A stretch of DNA of 64,000 bases. Origin: Arthrobacter sp. PvP023. GTDB lineage: Bacteria; Actinomycetota; Actinomycetes; Actinomycetales; Micrococcaceae. The translations under genes were made by a program, and so were the position numbers. Within the stretch, counting starts at the first letter, position 1, and each line of letters opens with the position of its first letter. The DNA lies in contig NZ_JAFIBI010000001.1 of assembly GCF_017832975.1 (NCBI RefSeq), forward strand, positions 4,588,001 to 4,652,000, given 5' to 3'. Of the stretch, positions 32,754 through 40,237 are shown piece by piece. The notes below the pieces were generated by a model. That model was not told the DNA's origin. It worked only from the letters and a program-made list of their open reading frames with translations, and did no database searches.

Positions 32754-35700
32754 TCAGGCGCCGAGCCGGAATTCGTGATGCCGCCCGGCGTGCAGCAGGA
32801 CGTGCTGGGTTCCCACCCGGACCAGCACGGGGGAAGCGTCCCCCGGGTCCGCGGAAACCAGCAGGCGGCCCTTCTCCAGGTGCACCGCCAGCAGCTGGTC
32901 CCGGTAGCGCACATTGAATGTGACCCTGCCGAGCTCCGTGGGCAGGCGGGGAGAGAAATCAAGCGCGTCCCTCGTAATGCGCAGGCCGGCGAAGCTGCGC
33001 TGGATGACGTCGATGGAACCGGCCATGGCACCCAGGTGGATGCCCGCCCGGGTGGTGCCGCCCTGGGTGTCGTCCAGGTCCGCGTCGAGGGCTTCGCGGA
33101 ACGTGTCCCACGCCCGTTCCGGATCAAGCTGAGCCAGTACGGAGGCGTGCGCCACCCTGCTCAACGTGGACCCGTGCGCCGTCCGGGCAAGGTAGAAGTC
33201 CACGGTCCTGGCGATCTGCTCCGCCGTCACGGTGTACCCGAGACGGCCCAGGAAGGTGGTGAGCTGGTCTTCGCCGAGGACGTAGAGCAGCATCAGGGCG
33301 TCCGCCTGCTTGGCCAGCCGGTAGTGGTTGGTGCTGCTGCCCTCGGCTTCGAGGATGAGGTCCAGCCGCTGGACGTTCCGGTACGTGCGGCGGTAGTGCT
33401 CCCAGTCCAGCTCCTTGAGATTCTCGTACCCGGCGAACTGGCTGATGATGCCGTCGGCAAGGAAGGGAACGAACACCCTTCGGCCGAGCCGCGCCCAGCC
33501 GTCAATTTCCTCGTCCGTGACCCTTAGCCGTTGCCGGAAGTCGTCCATGTCGAAACCCCGTACGGAACTCATGATCCACACGGCCTGGTCGCATACCCAG
33601 GCCGCCATGACGTTGGTGTAGGCGTTGTCGTCCAGGCCGCCGCCGGGGTTGTCCGGGTAGCCCGTGTGGTACTCGTCCGGACCCACCACAGCCCGGATAT
33701 GGAACCTGTCCTCGGCGGGATCGTACTCCGCCATCGAAGCGAACAAGCGGGCAACCTCCACGATGATCTCCGCGCCGTGGTGGGTCAGCCAGGCGCGGTC
33801 CTGGGTCGCTTCGAAATACTGCCAGGCGTTGAAGGCGACCGTCAGGCCCGAGTGGCGCTGCAGGTGGGAGTAGTCCGGCACCCAACGGCCGGAACGGGAG
33901 TTGAACAGGAGCCTGGGCGTCTCCTCCCTGCCGTCGCTTCCGCTCTGCCACGGAATCAGGGCGCCCGCGAACCCGGCCGCCCTGGCAGCATCCCGCGCCG
34001 TGCCCAGCCGCCGCCACCGGTAGTCAAGGAGTGCCCGCGTCACGGCCGGAAGCCGGGATGTCAGGAGCGGCAGGACAAACAGTTCGTCCCAGAAGATGTG
34101 GCCCCGGTAGCCCTCACCGTGCAGGCCCCGGGCCGGAACTCCGGCGTCCAGCTCCGCCGTGTGCGCCGAAATGGTCTGGAGCAGGTGGAAGACATGCAGG
34201 TTCAGGATCAGCTGCGACTCGGTGGAGTCGTCCACCTCGATGATGAAGGGCGTGAGCAGTCCCCGCCATGCCGCCTCGTGGCCGGCCAGCAGCACTTCGA
34301 AGCCTCCCTCGGAGCGGTTGAGGACATCAACGGCCGCTGTCCGGGGCGAAGAAATGGCGTGGTCGCGGGAGGTCGCCACGGCCACGGTCTTGGTGAGAGT
34401 TGCCCGCTCGCCGTCCCGCAGCTCCACGTCAAAGCGGTGCACGAACAGTCCGCCCAGCTCCTCGGGCCTGGCCGGATGCAGGCTGGCGGGAACGTCCGTT
34501 CGGATAGCCACCGCTACGCCGATCCTGCTCTGGGTGGTGCGCACCAGGACAACCTGGGTGGCGGACCCTGGCCCGTCATCGGCCCCGGAGACCGTCACAT
34601 CTGCCAGGTGCCGGTTGGACAGGAGCGCTTCCACCGCCACGTTCGAGTTGGTGATGTCTGTGTCGCAGCCGCTTCGGATGCCCACCCGGCCGCCCCAGCC
34701 GACGGCTGTCACCGTCATCTCGAGCGCTGCGAGATGCGGTTCCGCCATGGAGACCAGCCGGCGCTGGACCACGTTAAGCTGCCGCCCGGCGTCGTCCTCC
34801 AGAACAGCTTCCCGCGTCAGCAGCGCGCGCTTCAGGTCCAGGGTGCGCCGCTCGCTGCGGAGCCGCAGTCCACCCTCGGACCACCACTTTCCGCCCTCCA
34901 CGCACAGGTCCAGCGGCAGCCAGTCCGGCATGTTCACCATGTGCTCGTCCTCGGTCTCCTGCCCCTGGATCACGCTGGTGAGCCGGTTGTAGACGCCGGC
35001 CAGGTAGGTTCCCGGGTAGTGCACATCGTCCTTGCGGTGTTCGGGGGCCGCCCCCCGCGTTGCCATGTAGCCGTTGCCAAGGGTGGTCAGGGCCTCCCGG
35101 TGGCCTTCGTGGGCGGGGTCGAATCCCTCATAGACCAGCTGCCATGGGTCCGCGATGACCAGGCCGAGGTCCAGTTCACTGACGTCGTCAAGCACGACGT
35201 CGGCGCCCGCGGCTTCCAGCTCAGCACGGTGTCCTGCCCGGTCGATCCCCACCACCAGCCCGAAACCGCCGCGGCGGCCCGCCGCCACGCCGGCCACGGC
35301 ATCCTCGATGACCACGGCCCGTTCCGGCGCCACGCCCAGTTCGCTGATGGCGTGGAGGAACAGCGCCGGGTCCGGCTTGCCGGCCAGTCCCAGCTGCGCC
35401 GCAGTATTCCCGTCGACAACGACGTCGAAACCGTCTTCAAGGCCGGCGGATGCCAGCACCGCGCGGGCATTCCGGCTGGCAGTAGCGAGCGCCACCGGGA
35501 CCTTCCCGGCCTTGAGGCGTTCGAGCAGCGCCAGCGTTCCGGGGAAAACGGGGACGGCCCGGAGCCTCAGCAGCCTTTCGAAAATCCCGTTCTTGCGCGC
35601 CCCCAGCCCCACCGCCGTCCACTCCGCCGGGCCATCCCCCGGGCCGCCAGCCGGCAGATCCACCCCGCGCGAGTGCAGGAACCCCGCCGCTCCGTCCTCC

Positions 35701-35915
35701 CGGGTGCGGCCGTCCACATAACGCAGGTAGTCGGCGTCCGTGAAGGGATCGCGCCGGGCGGTTGGCGGAATCCGGGGGTCCTGGAGGACGTCGTCGAACA
35801 ATTCCTTCCACGCCGCCGAGTGGAGGTCCGCGGTGTCCGTGACCACACCGTCAAGGTCAAAAACCACGGCGTCAACCGGGGCCAGCGCGGCTGCGGCGGT
35901 TGGCGACTCAGTCAT
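32754..35915 (-). CDS. Beta-phosphoglucomutase / GH65 disaccharide phosphorylase fusion
   Basis: The protein has 1053 residues. Residues 12-255 are a HAD-family beta-phosphoglucomutase (VFDLDGVVTDT with Asp20 nucleophile and Asp22; LATASRNARAV; GKPDPALFLHAI; VVIEDAVAGVAAG). From about 265 to the end runs a complete glycoside hydrolase family 65 phosphorylase, with LTTLGNGYMATRGAA, the region HGEGYRGHIFWDELFVLPLL, and the catalytic acid Glu near residue 748 in VGPDEYHTG. Known pairs cleave an alpha-linked glucose disaccharide (trehalose, maltose, kojibiose or nigerose) with phosphate and convert beta-glucose 1-phosphate to glucose 6-phosphate. A fused pair does both steps. Which disaccharide is used cannot be read. 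It converges with the alcohol dehydrogenase gene. Confidence 0.94.
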   Translation of the reverse strand: MTESPTAAAALAPVDAVVFDLDGVVTDTADLHSAAWKELFDDVLQDPRIPPTARRDPFTDADYLRYVDGRTREDGAAGFLHSRGVDLPAGGPGDGPAEWTAVGLGARKNGIFERLLRLRAVPVFPGTLALLERLKAGKVPVALATASRNARAVLASAGLEDGFDVVVDGNTAAQLGLAGKPDPALFLHAISELGVAPERAVVIEDAVAGVAAGRRGGFGLVVGIDRAGHRAELEAAGADVVLDDVSELDLGLVIADPWQLVYEGFDPAHEGHREALTTLGNGYMATRGAAPEHRKDDVHYPGTYLAGVYNRLTSVIQGQETEDEHMVNMPDWLPLDLCVEGGKWWSEGGLRLRSERRTLDLKRALLTREAVLEDDAGRQLNVVQRRLVSMAEPHLAALEMTVTAVGWGGRVGIRSGCDTDITNSNVAVEALLSNRHLADVTVSGADDGPGSATQVVLVRTTQSRIGVAVAIRTDVPASLHPARPEELGGLFVHRFDVELRDGERATLTKTVAVATSRDHAISSPRTAAVDVLNRSEGGFEVLLAGHEAAWRGLLTPFIIEVDDSTESQLILNLHVFHLLQTISAHTAELDAGVPARGLHGEGYRGHIFWDELFVLPLLTSRLPAVTRALLDYRWRRLGTARDAARAAGFAGALIPWQSGSDGREETPRLLFNSRSGRWVPDYSHLQRHSGLTVAFNAWQYFEATQDRAWLTHHGAEIIVEVARLFASMAEYDPAEDRFHIRAVVGPDEYHTGYPDNPGGGLDDNAYTNVMAAWVCDQAVWIMSSVRGFDMDDFRQRLRVTDEEIDGWARLGRRVFVPFLADGIISQFAGYENLKELDWEHYRRTYRNVQRLDLILEAEGSSTNHYRLAKQADALMLLYVLGEDQLTTFLGRLGYTVTAEQIARTVDFYLARTAHGSTLSRVAHASVLAQLDPERAWDTFREALDADLDDTQGGTTRAGIHLGAMAGSIDVIQRSFAGLRITRDALDFSPRLPTELGRVTFNVRYRDQLLAVHLEKGRLLVSADPGDASPVLVRVGTQHVLLHAGRHHEFRLGA

Positions 35916-35981
35916 GGCTCAGTCCTACCAGCATCGGCCCTGCCTGCCCAGTGGCATTGGGCCCATGTTCAGGGCGGCTGC

Positions 35982-36989
35982 CTATCCTGCAAGCAGGCTG
36001 TCCAGCGTGACGAAGCCGTAGCCGGCCTGGCGCATCCTCTCAATCATCTGCGGCAGGGCATCGGCGTCCAGGGTGGAGCCGTCGTCCGGGTTGGATCCGA
36101 TGTGCATCAGGACGATTTCGCCCGGCTGCAGGGCGGACAGCGCGCGGTCCGCCACCAGCCGTGCCGTGATGCCGCCGCTGGTCCCCTTCCAGCCGAGGGT
36201 GTCCACGGACCAGCGCACCGGCACGTAGCCCAGGTTGTTCACAGCTGCGATGGTGCGCGTGTCACGGGCACCGAACGGAAACCTGAACAAGGGACGGGGG
36301 TCCGCGCCGGCTGCCACTATTGACTGCTCCGCCGCGCGGACCTGGTCCCCGATCCCCGCGTCCGGCAGCCCGGTGAAGTCCGGGTGGGTCTGGGAGTGGT
36401 TGCCCACCCGGTGGCCGCCGGCCACGATGGCAGCCACCCCGGCAGTATTGGCCGCGGCCCACGCCCCGGTCAGGAAGAACGTCCCGCGGACTCCGGAACC
36501 CGCCAGGGTCTGCAGGATTGACGGCAGGCCGGCCGAGTTGGCGCCCGCGTCGAACGTCAAGGCAACGGACGGCCCGGCACCGGGAACCAGCTCCACGTCC
36601 TGCCCGGCCAGGCCGGCAGGAAACGGGGCAACCGGCGGAGGGGACTGCGGTGCGGGCAGCGTCTCCGGCGGCGGTGTGGGGCCAGGCGCGACAGGGCCCG
36701 GATCGGTCGCTTCACCCGGACTTCCGGGCGAGGGGGACGGCGGGGGCTCCGACGACGCCGGGACCCCCGGGGCCGGGGTGGACGGCCTTGAAGACGGCGA
36801 AACGGAAAAGGTGGAGGACGCCCCGCTTTCCGGCGCAGGACCGGTTTGCGGGGCCGGTCCCCGCGGCGCTCCGGCCAGGATCAGGGCCAGGACAACCGCG
36901 GCGACGACAGCAACAGCCAGCAGGACCACCGCCGCCAGCCGGCGGCGGCGCGGTTCGAGCGGAGGTTCGAGGGGTGGTTCGCCAGCCAT
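35982..36989 (-). CDS. Membrane-anchored polysaccharide deacetylase (NodB) with altered metal motif
   Basis: I start at ATG 36987-36989 (MAGEPPLEPP). The 335-residue product has one helix (LAAVVLLAVAVVAAVVLALI), then a Pro/Ser/Gly-rich wall-spanning linker (about 45-125), then a NodB domain. Motif 1 reads LTFDAGAN, so the second Asp of the usual TFDDG, a metal ligand, is Ala. Motif 2 is GNHSQTHPDF, motif 3 RFPFGARD, motif 4 VRWSVDTLGWKG and motif 5 IVLMHIGSNPDDGS. Such TFDAG versions are known among actinobacterial wall deacetylases and may still be active. Likely substrate: peptidoglycan or another N-acetylated wall sugar. Confidence 0.88.
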   Translation of the reverse strand: MAGEPPLEPPLEPRRRRLAAVVLLAVAVVAAVVLALILAGAPRGPAPQTGPAPESGASSTFSVSPSSRPSTPAPGVPASSEPPPSPSPGSPGEATDPGPVAPGPTPPPETLPAPQSPPPVAPFPAGLAGQDVELVPGAGPSVALTFDAGANSAGLPSILQTLAGSGVRGTFFLTGAWAAANTAGVAAIVAGGHRVGNHSQTHPDFTGLPDAGIGDQVRAAEQSIVAAGADPRPLFRFPFGARDTRTIAAVNNLGYVPVRWSVDTLGWKGTSGGITARLVADRALSALQPGEIVLMHIGSNPDDGSTLDADALPQMIERMRQAGYGFVTLDSLLAG

Positions 36990-37062
36990 GGTCAACCATG
37001 ACAGCCGGAGCGCTGCCGCGCCTAGGGCTGAAGGGCCCGCGGTGGCGTGAATACATCAAAGG

Positions 37063-37404
37063 ATGTACTTTGAAGCTGTGGAAACGCTCGCTCAGGCACC
37101 CGTACTCGCCCGCTTCGGCTACGCGGTCTCGGACCCGACCCGCGCCAGGATCCTGCTGGCCCTCTCCGGCGCCCCGGCCTACCCCTCTGATCTGGCGGAC
37201 ACCCTCGGGGTCTCCAGGCAGAGCATGTCAAACCATCTGACATGCCTTCGCGGCTGCGGCCTGGTGATTGCCATTCCTGACGGTCGACGCAACCGGTATG
37301 AACTCGCGGACACCCGGCTGGGCCACGCGATCAAAGACCTGATTGGCGTGGTCCTCGCGGTTGATCCGTCCTGCTGCGCCCCGGACGGGGAGTGCTTCGC
37401 ATGA
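37063..37404 (+). CDS. cmtR: ArsR/SmtB-type metal sensor, CmtR-like
   Basis: The protein has 113 residues. The winged helix (YPSDLADTLGVSRQSMSNHL) is followed by TCLRGCGLVIAI, in which the Cys pair spaced by three residues matches the Cd/Pb ligands of mycobacterial CmtR, and a further Cys cluster occurs at the C-terminus (VDPSCCAPDGECFA), where CmtR has its third ligand. It should repress its own operon and release DNA on binding Cd, Pb or a related soft metal. The stop overlaps the start of the CDF gene (ATGA). Confidence 0.9.
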   Translation: MYFEAVETLAQAPVLARFGYAVSDPTRARILLALSGAPAYPSDLADTLGVSRQSMSNHLTCLRGCGLVIAIPDGRRNRYELADTRLGHAIKDLIGVVLAVDPSCCAPDGECFA

Positions 37405-38102
37405 CGGACCTGCTGACCGCACCAAGCCCGGAACGTCGCGCCGTCCTGAGCCGGAGGATCCGGCTGTTCGCAGCCGCGACCATCACCTACAACCTCATCG
37501 AAGCTGTCGTGGCGCTCTGGGCCGGCGGGGCCGCTGACTCCTCAGCCCTGATCGGCTTCGGCCTGGACTCAGTCATCGAGGTGAGTTCCGCGTTGGCATT
37601 GTCCTGGCAGTTTTCCGCCAAAGACCCGGAACGGCGCGAGCACCTGACCCTGCGGATCATCGCCGTCTCCTTCTTCGCCCTCGCCGCGTTCGTCACCACA
37701 GACGCCGTCCGTGCATTAACCGGCGGGGACGAGCCGAGGCACTCAACGCCGGGCATCGTGATCGCGGCGCTGAGCCTGGCGATCATGCCCGTGCTGTCCT
37801 GGGCCCAGCGACGCGCAGGCCGGGAACTCGGTTCCCGGACAGCCGTGGCCGATTCCAAACAGACGCTGCTCTGCACCTACCTTTCCGCCGTGCTGCTGGT
37901 GGGCTTGGTCCTGAACAGCGCCCTCGGCTGGTGGTGGGCGGACGCCGGCGCCGCCTTGGTCATCGCCGGCATCGCGGTCCGGGAGGGCATCAATGCCTGG
38001 CGTGGCGAATCCTGCTGCGCCGGTTGCGCGCCGGACAGCACGTCCACACCCGTCGTCGTGGCGCTCGGAACGAAACCGGCTGACCGTCGGCCCCGGGCGT
38101 AG
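37401..38102 (+). CDS. Cation diffusion facilitator-type metal transporter
   Basis: The product has 233 residues from ATG 37401, which overlaps the CmtR stop. It has five or six hydrophobic segments: LIGFGLDSVIEVSSALAL, ALAAFVTTDAVRAL, TAVADSKQTLLCTYLSAVLL, WWWADAGAALVIAGIAVREG. The acidic residues typical of CDF metal sites (Asp in GLDSVIE, Asp in VADSKQT, Asp in WADAGAA) are there. It ends in a Cys-rich tail (GESCCAGCAP) that could hand soft metal to the pore. It should export the metal sensed by CmtR. It lacks the C-terminal cytoplasmic domain of full CDF proteins. Confidence 0.85.
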   Translation: MTDLLTAPSPERRAVLSRRIRLFAAATITYNLIEAVVALWAGGAADSSALIGFGLDSVIEVSSALALSWQFSAKDPERREHLTLRIIAVSFFALAAFVTTDAVRALTGGDEPRHSTPGIVIAALSLAIMPVLSWAQRRAGRELGSRTAVADSKQTLLCTYLSAVLLVGLVLNSALGWWWADAGAALVIAGIAVREGINAWRGESCCAGCAPDSTSTPVVVALGTKPADRRPRA

Positions 38103-38287
38103 CCGCCGAACGTGCGCACCGCACGCCACCCTGGGAAGCATCACACCGTGACGTTTCAAGGACCTATTCCCCTACCCTCGCAGCCCGGGTTCAATGGAGT
38201 GTTACCCCTGGGTGTGCGCAGGCCAAGTGTGCCCATGCCAGGTGTGCCGTGGCGTGCCAGTTATCCAGACAAAGGCGGGATCCACCT

Positions 38288-40237
38288 GTGAAACTTGTTC
38301 TCCGGTATCCGCTCGTTGCGGGCACGGTGATGGCGTTGCTTGCTGTCGCCGTCCTGGTGACGTCCGGCCAGCCGGTGATCGCCCGGTTTGCCGCCAGCGG
38401 CTATGCCCTCGCGGTGGCCGCGTATCTGTCCCTCGGGATGCTGCGGCGGCTGCGCCAAGGGCACTGGGGCATCGATATCCTGGCCGTGACGGCGATTGTC
38501 AGCACCGTGCTGGTGGGCGAATTCATTGCCTCCATGATCATCGTGCTGATGATGGCCGGCGGTACGGCCCTTGAGGATTACGCGGCCGGCAGGGCGAAGA
38601 GCGAACTCAGCGCGCTGCTGGCGCGCGTCCCGCAGACAGCGCACCGGGAGCGGAACGGCGGCGGCAACGGCGCGCCCCCCAACGGCGGCGCGAACGGCGC
38701 TGCCAGCAACGGCGTCGTCGAAAACGGTGCCCACGAGGACGTGGCGGCCACCGACGTCCGGGTGGGAGACATCCTTCTGGTCAAGCCCGGCGAGGTCGTC
38801 CCGCTGGACGGTGTGCTGCTTTCCGACGCCGGCACGTTCGACGAATCCTCACTCACCGGTGAAAGCCTGCCGGTGGAACGCACCGCGGGCGAGGGCATCA
38901 TGAGCGGTTCCGTCAACGGCGAGGCCGCGGTCCGGATGCGCGTCACCGCCGTCATGGCGGACTCGCAGTACAGCCGGATCGTTGAACTCGTGAAGGAGGC
39001 GTCGGAGAGCCGCGCCCCCATGGTGCGCCTGGCCGACCGTTACGCCATTCCGTTCACCGCGTTCGCCTATGCACTGGGCGCCATCGCCTGGATCGTCAGC
39101 GGCAGCCCCACCCGCTTCGCCGAAGTGCTGGTGGTGGCAACTCCCTGCCCGCTGCTCATCGCGGCGCCGGTGGCTTTCCTGGGCGGCATGAGCCAGGCGG
39201 CCAAGGCCGGCATCATCGTCAAGTACGCCGGAGTCCTGGAGCAGCTCGGCAAGGTCCGCACCGCCGCCTTCGACAAGACCGGAACCCTCACCTACGGCCG
39301 GCCCTCCCTGGTGGCCATCGTGACGGCCGACTCCATGGGCCAGGACGAACTGCTCCGGCTGGCGGGCTCCGCTGAACAGTACTCCTCCCACGTCCTGGCC
39401 GCGTCCGTGATGGAGGCCGCCACCTCACGCGACCTCCGGTTCGAGACGGCCAGCGAGGCGCTGGAACATGCCACGCACGGGGTGCGCGCCGTGTTCGACG
39501 GCCGCGAAGTCGTGGTGGGCAAGCCCGCCTTCGTGGCAGAGTACGCGCCCGGCGTCGTGGAAACGGAACTGGTCAGCGGCCAGCTGGCAATCTACGTCGG
39601 CGTCGGCGGGGTGTACGTCGGGGCCCTGGTCATGAGCGACCCGCTGCGCGCCGAGGCCCGCCGGACGCTGGCTGAGCTGACCGCGCTGGGGGTCACCGAA
39701 ACGGTGATGCTGACCGGCGACGCCCTGGCCACGGCCCAACATATCGCCGCCGAGGTGGGCCTCACGGACGTCCGTGCCGAGTGCCTGCCGCCGGACAAAG
39801 TGGAAGCGGTGAAGTCCCTTCCGCTGCGTCCCGTGATGATGGTGGGCGACGGCGTCAACGACGCCCCCGTCCTGGCGGTGGCCGACGTCGGAATCGCCAT
39901 GGGTGCACGCGGTTCCACCGCGGCCGGCGAGTCTGCCGACGTCGTGATCATCCTTGACGACCTGTCCAAGGCGGCGCACGCGGTGCGGATCGGGCAGCGC
40001 ACTGTCAGGGTGGCGATGCAAAGCATCTGGATCGGCATCGTGCTGAGCGTGGGGCTCATGGTGGCCGCGGCTGCGGGCTTCGTGCCGGCCATCGCCGGCG
40101 CCCTGTCGCAGGAACTGGTGGACCTGGCCACCATCCTCAATGCGCTGCGCGCGCTGAGCCCGGGCCGGCACCCGACACCGCCCACAGGTCAGGCCGACGC
40201 CTCCACGTCCGCGATCACCCGCACGGTCTTGAGGTAG
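38288..40237 (+). CDS. Heavy-metal P-type ATPase with TPC transport motif
   Basis: The product has 649 residues from GTG 38288 (AAAGGCGGGATCC upstream). It has the P-type core: SSLTGESLPVER, DKTGTLT near residue 330 and MMVGDGVNDAPVLAVADVGI. The membrane metal motif is TPCPLLIAAPVAF, with Thr-Pro-Cys where Cu, Zn and Cd pumps have Cys-Pro-Cys. The P1B HP signature is also altered (SSHVLAAS, no Pro). There is no N-terminal HMA domain, and the A-domain carries a Gly/Asn-rich insertion of about 35 residues (from ERNGGGNGAPPN to VVENGA). TPC has been associated with the P1B-5 type (Ni/Fe), so Ni or Fe is one possibility. Its 3' end overlaps that of the convergent ppsA by 49 bases. Confidence 0.88.
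   Translation: MKLVLRYPLVAGTVMALLAVAVLVTSGQPVIARFAASGYALAVAAYLSLGMLRRLRQGHWGIDILAVTAIVSTVLVGEFIASMIIVLMMAGGTALEDYAAGRAKSELSALLARVPQTAHRERNGGGNGAPPNGGANGAASNGVVENGAHEDVAATDVRVGDILLVKPGEVVPLDGVLLSDAGTFDESSLTGESLPVERTAGEGIMSGSVNGEAAVRMRVTAVMADSQYSRIVELVKEASESRAPMVRLADRYAIPFTAFAYALGAIAWIVSGSPTRFAEVLVVATPCPLLIAAPVAFLGGMSQAAKAGIIVKYAGVLEQLGKVRTAAFDKTGTLTYGRPSLVAIVTADSMGQDELLRLAGSAEQYSSHVLAASVMEAATSRDLRFETASEALEHATHGVRAVFDGREVVVGKPAFVAEYAPGVVETELVSGQLAIYVGVGGVYVGALVMSDPLRAEARRTLAELTALGVTETVMLTGDALATAQHIAAEVGLTDVRAECLPPDKVEAVKSLPLRPVMMVGDGVNDAPVLAVADVGIAMGARGSTAAGESADVVIILDDLSKAAHAVRIGQRTVRVAMQSIWIGIVLSVGLMVAAAAGFVPAIAGALSQELVDLATILNALRALSPGRHPTPPTGQADASTSAITRTVLR

Noticed and set aside
33531..36323. 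930-codon rightward frame opposite the GH65 fusion
   Set aside because: It is an antisense shadow; the leftward frame has complete HAD and GH65 motifs.
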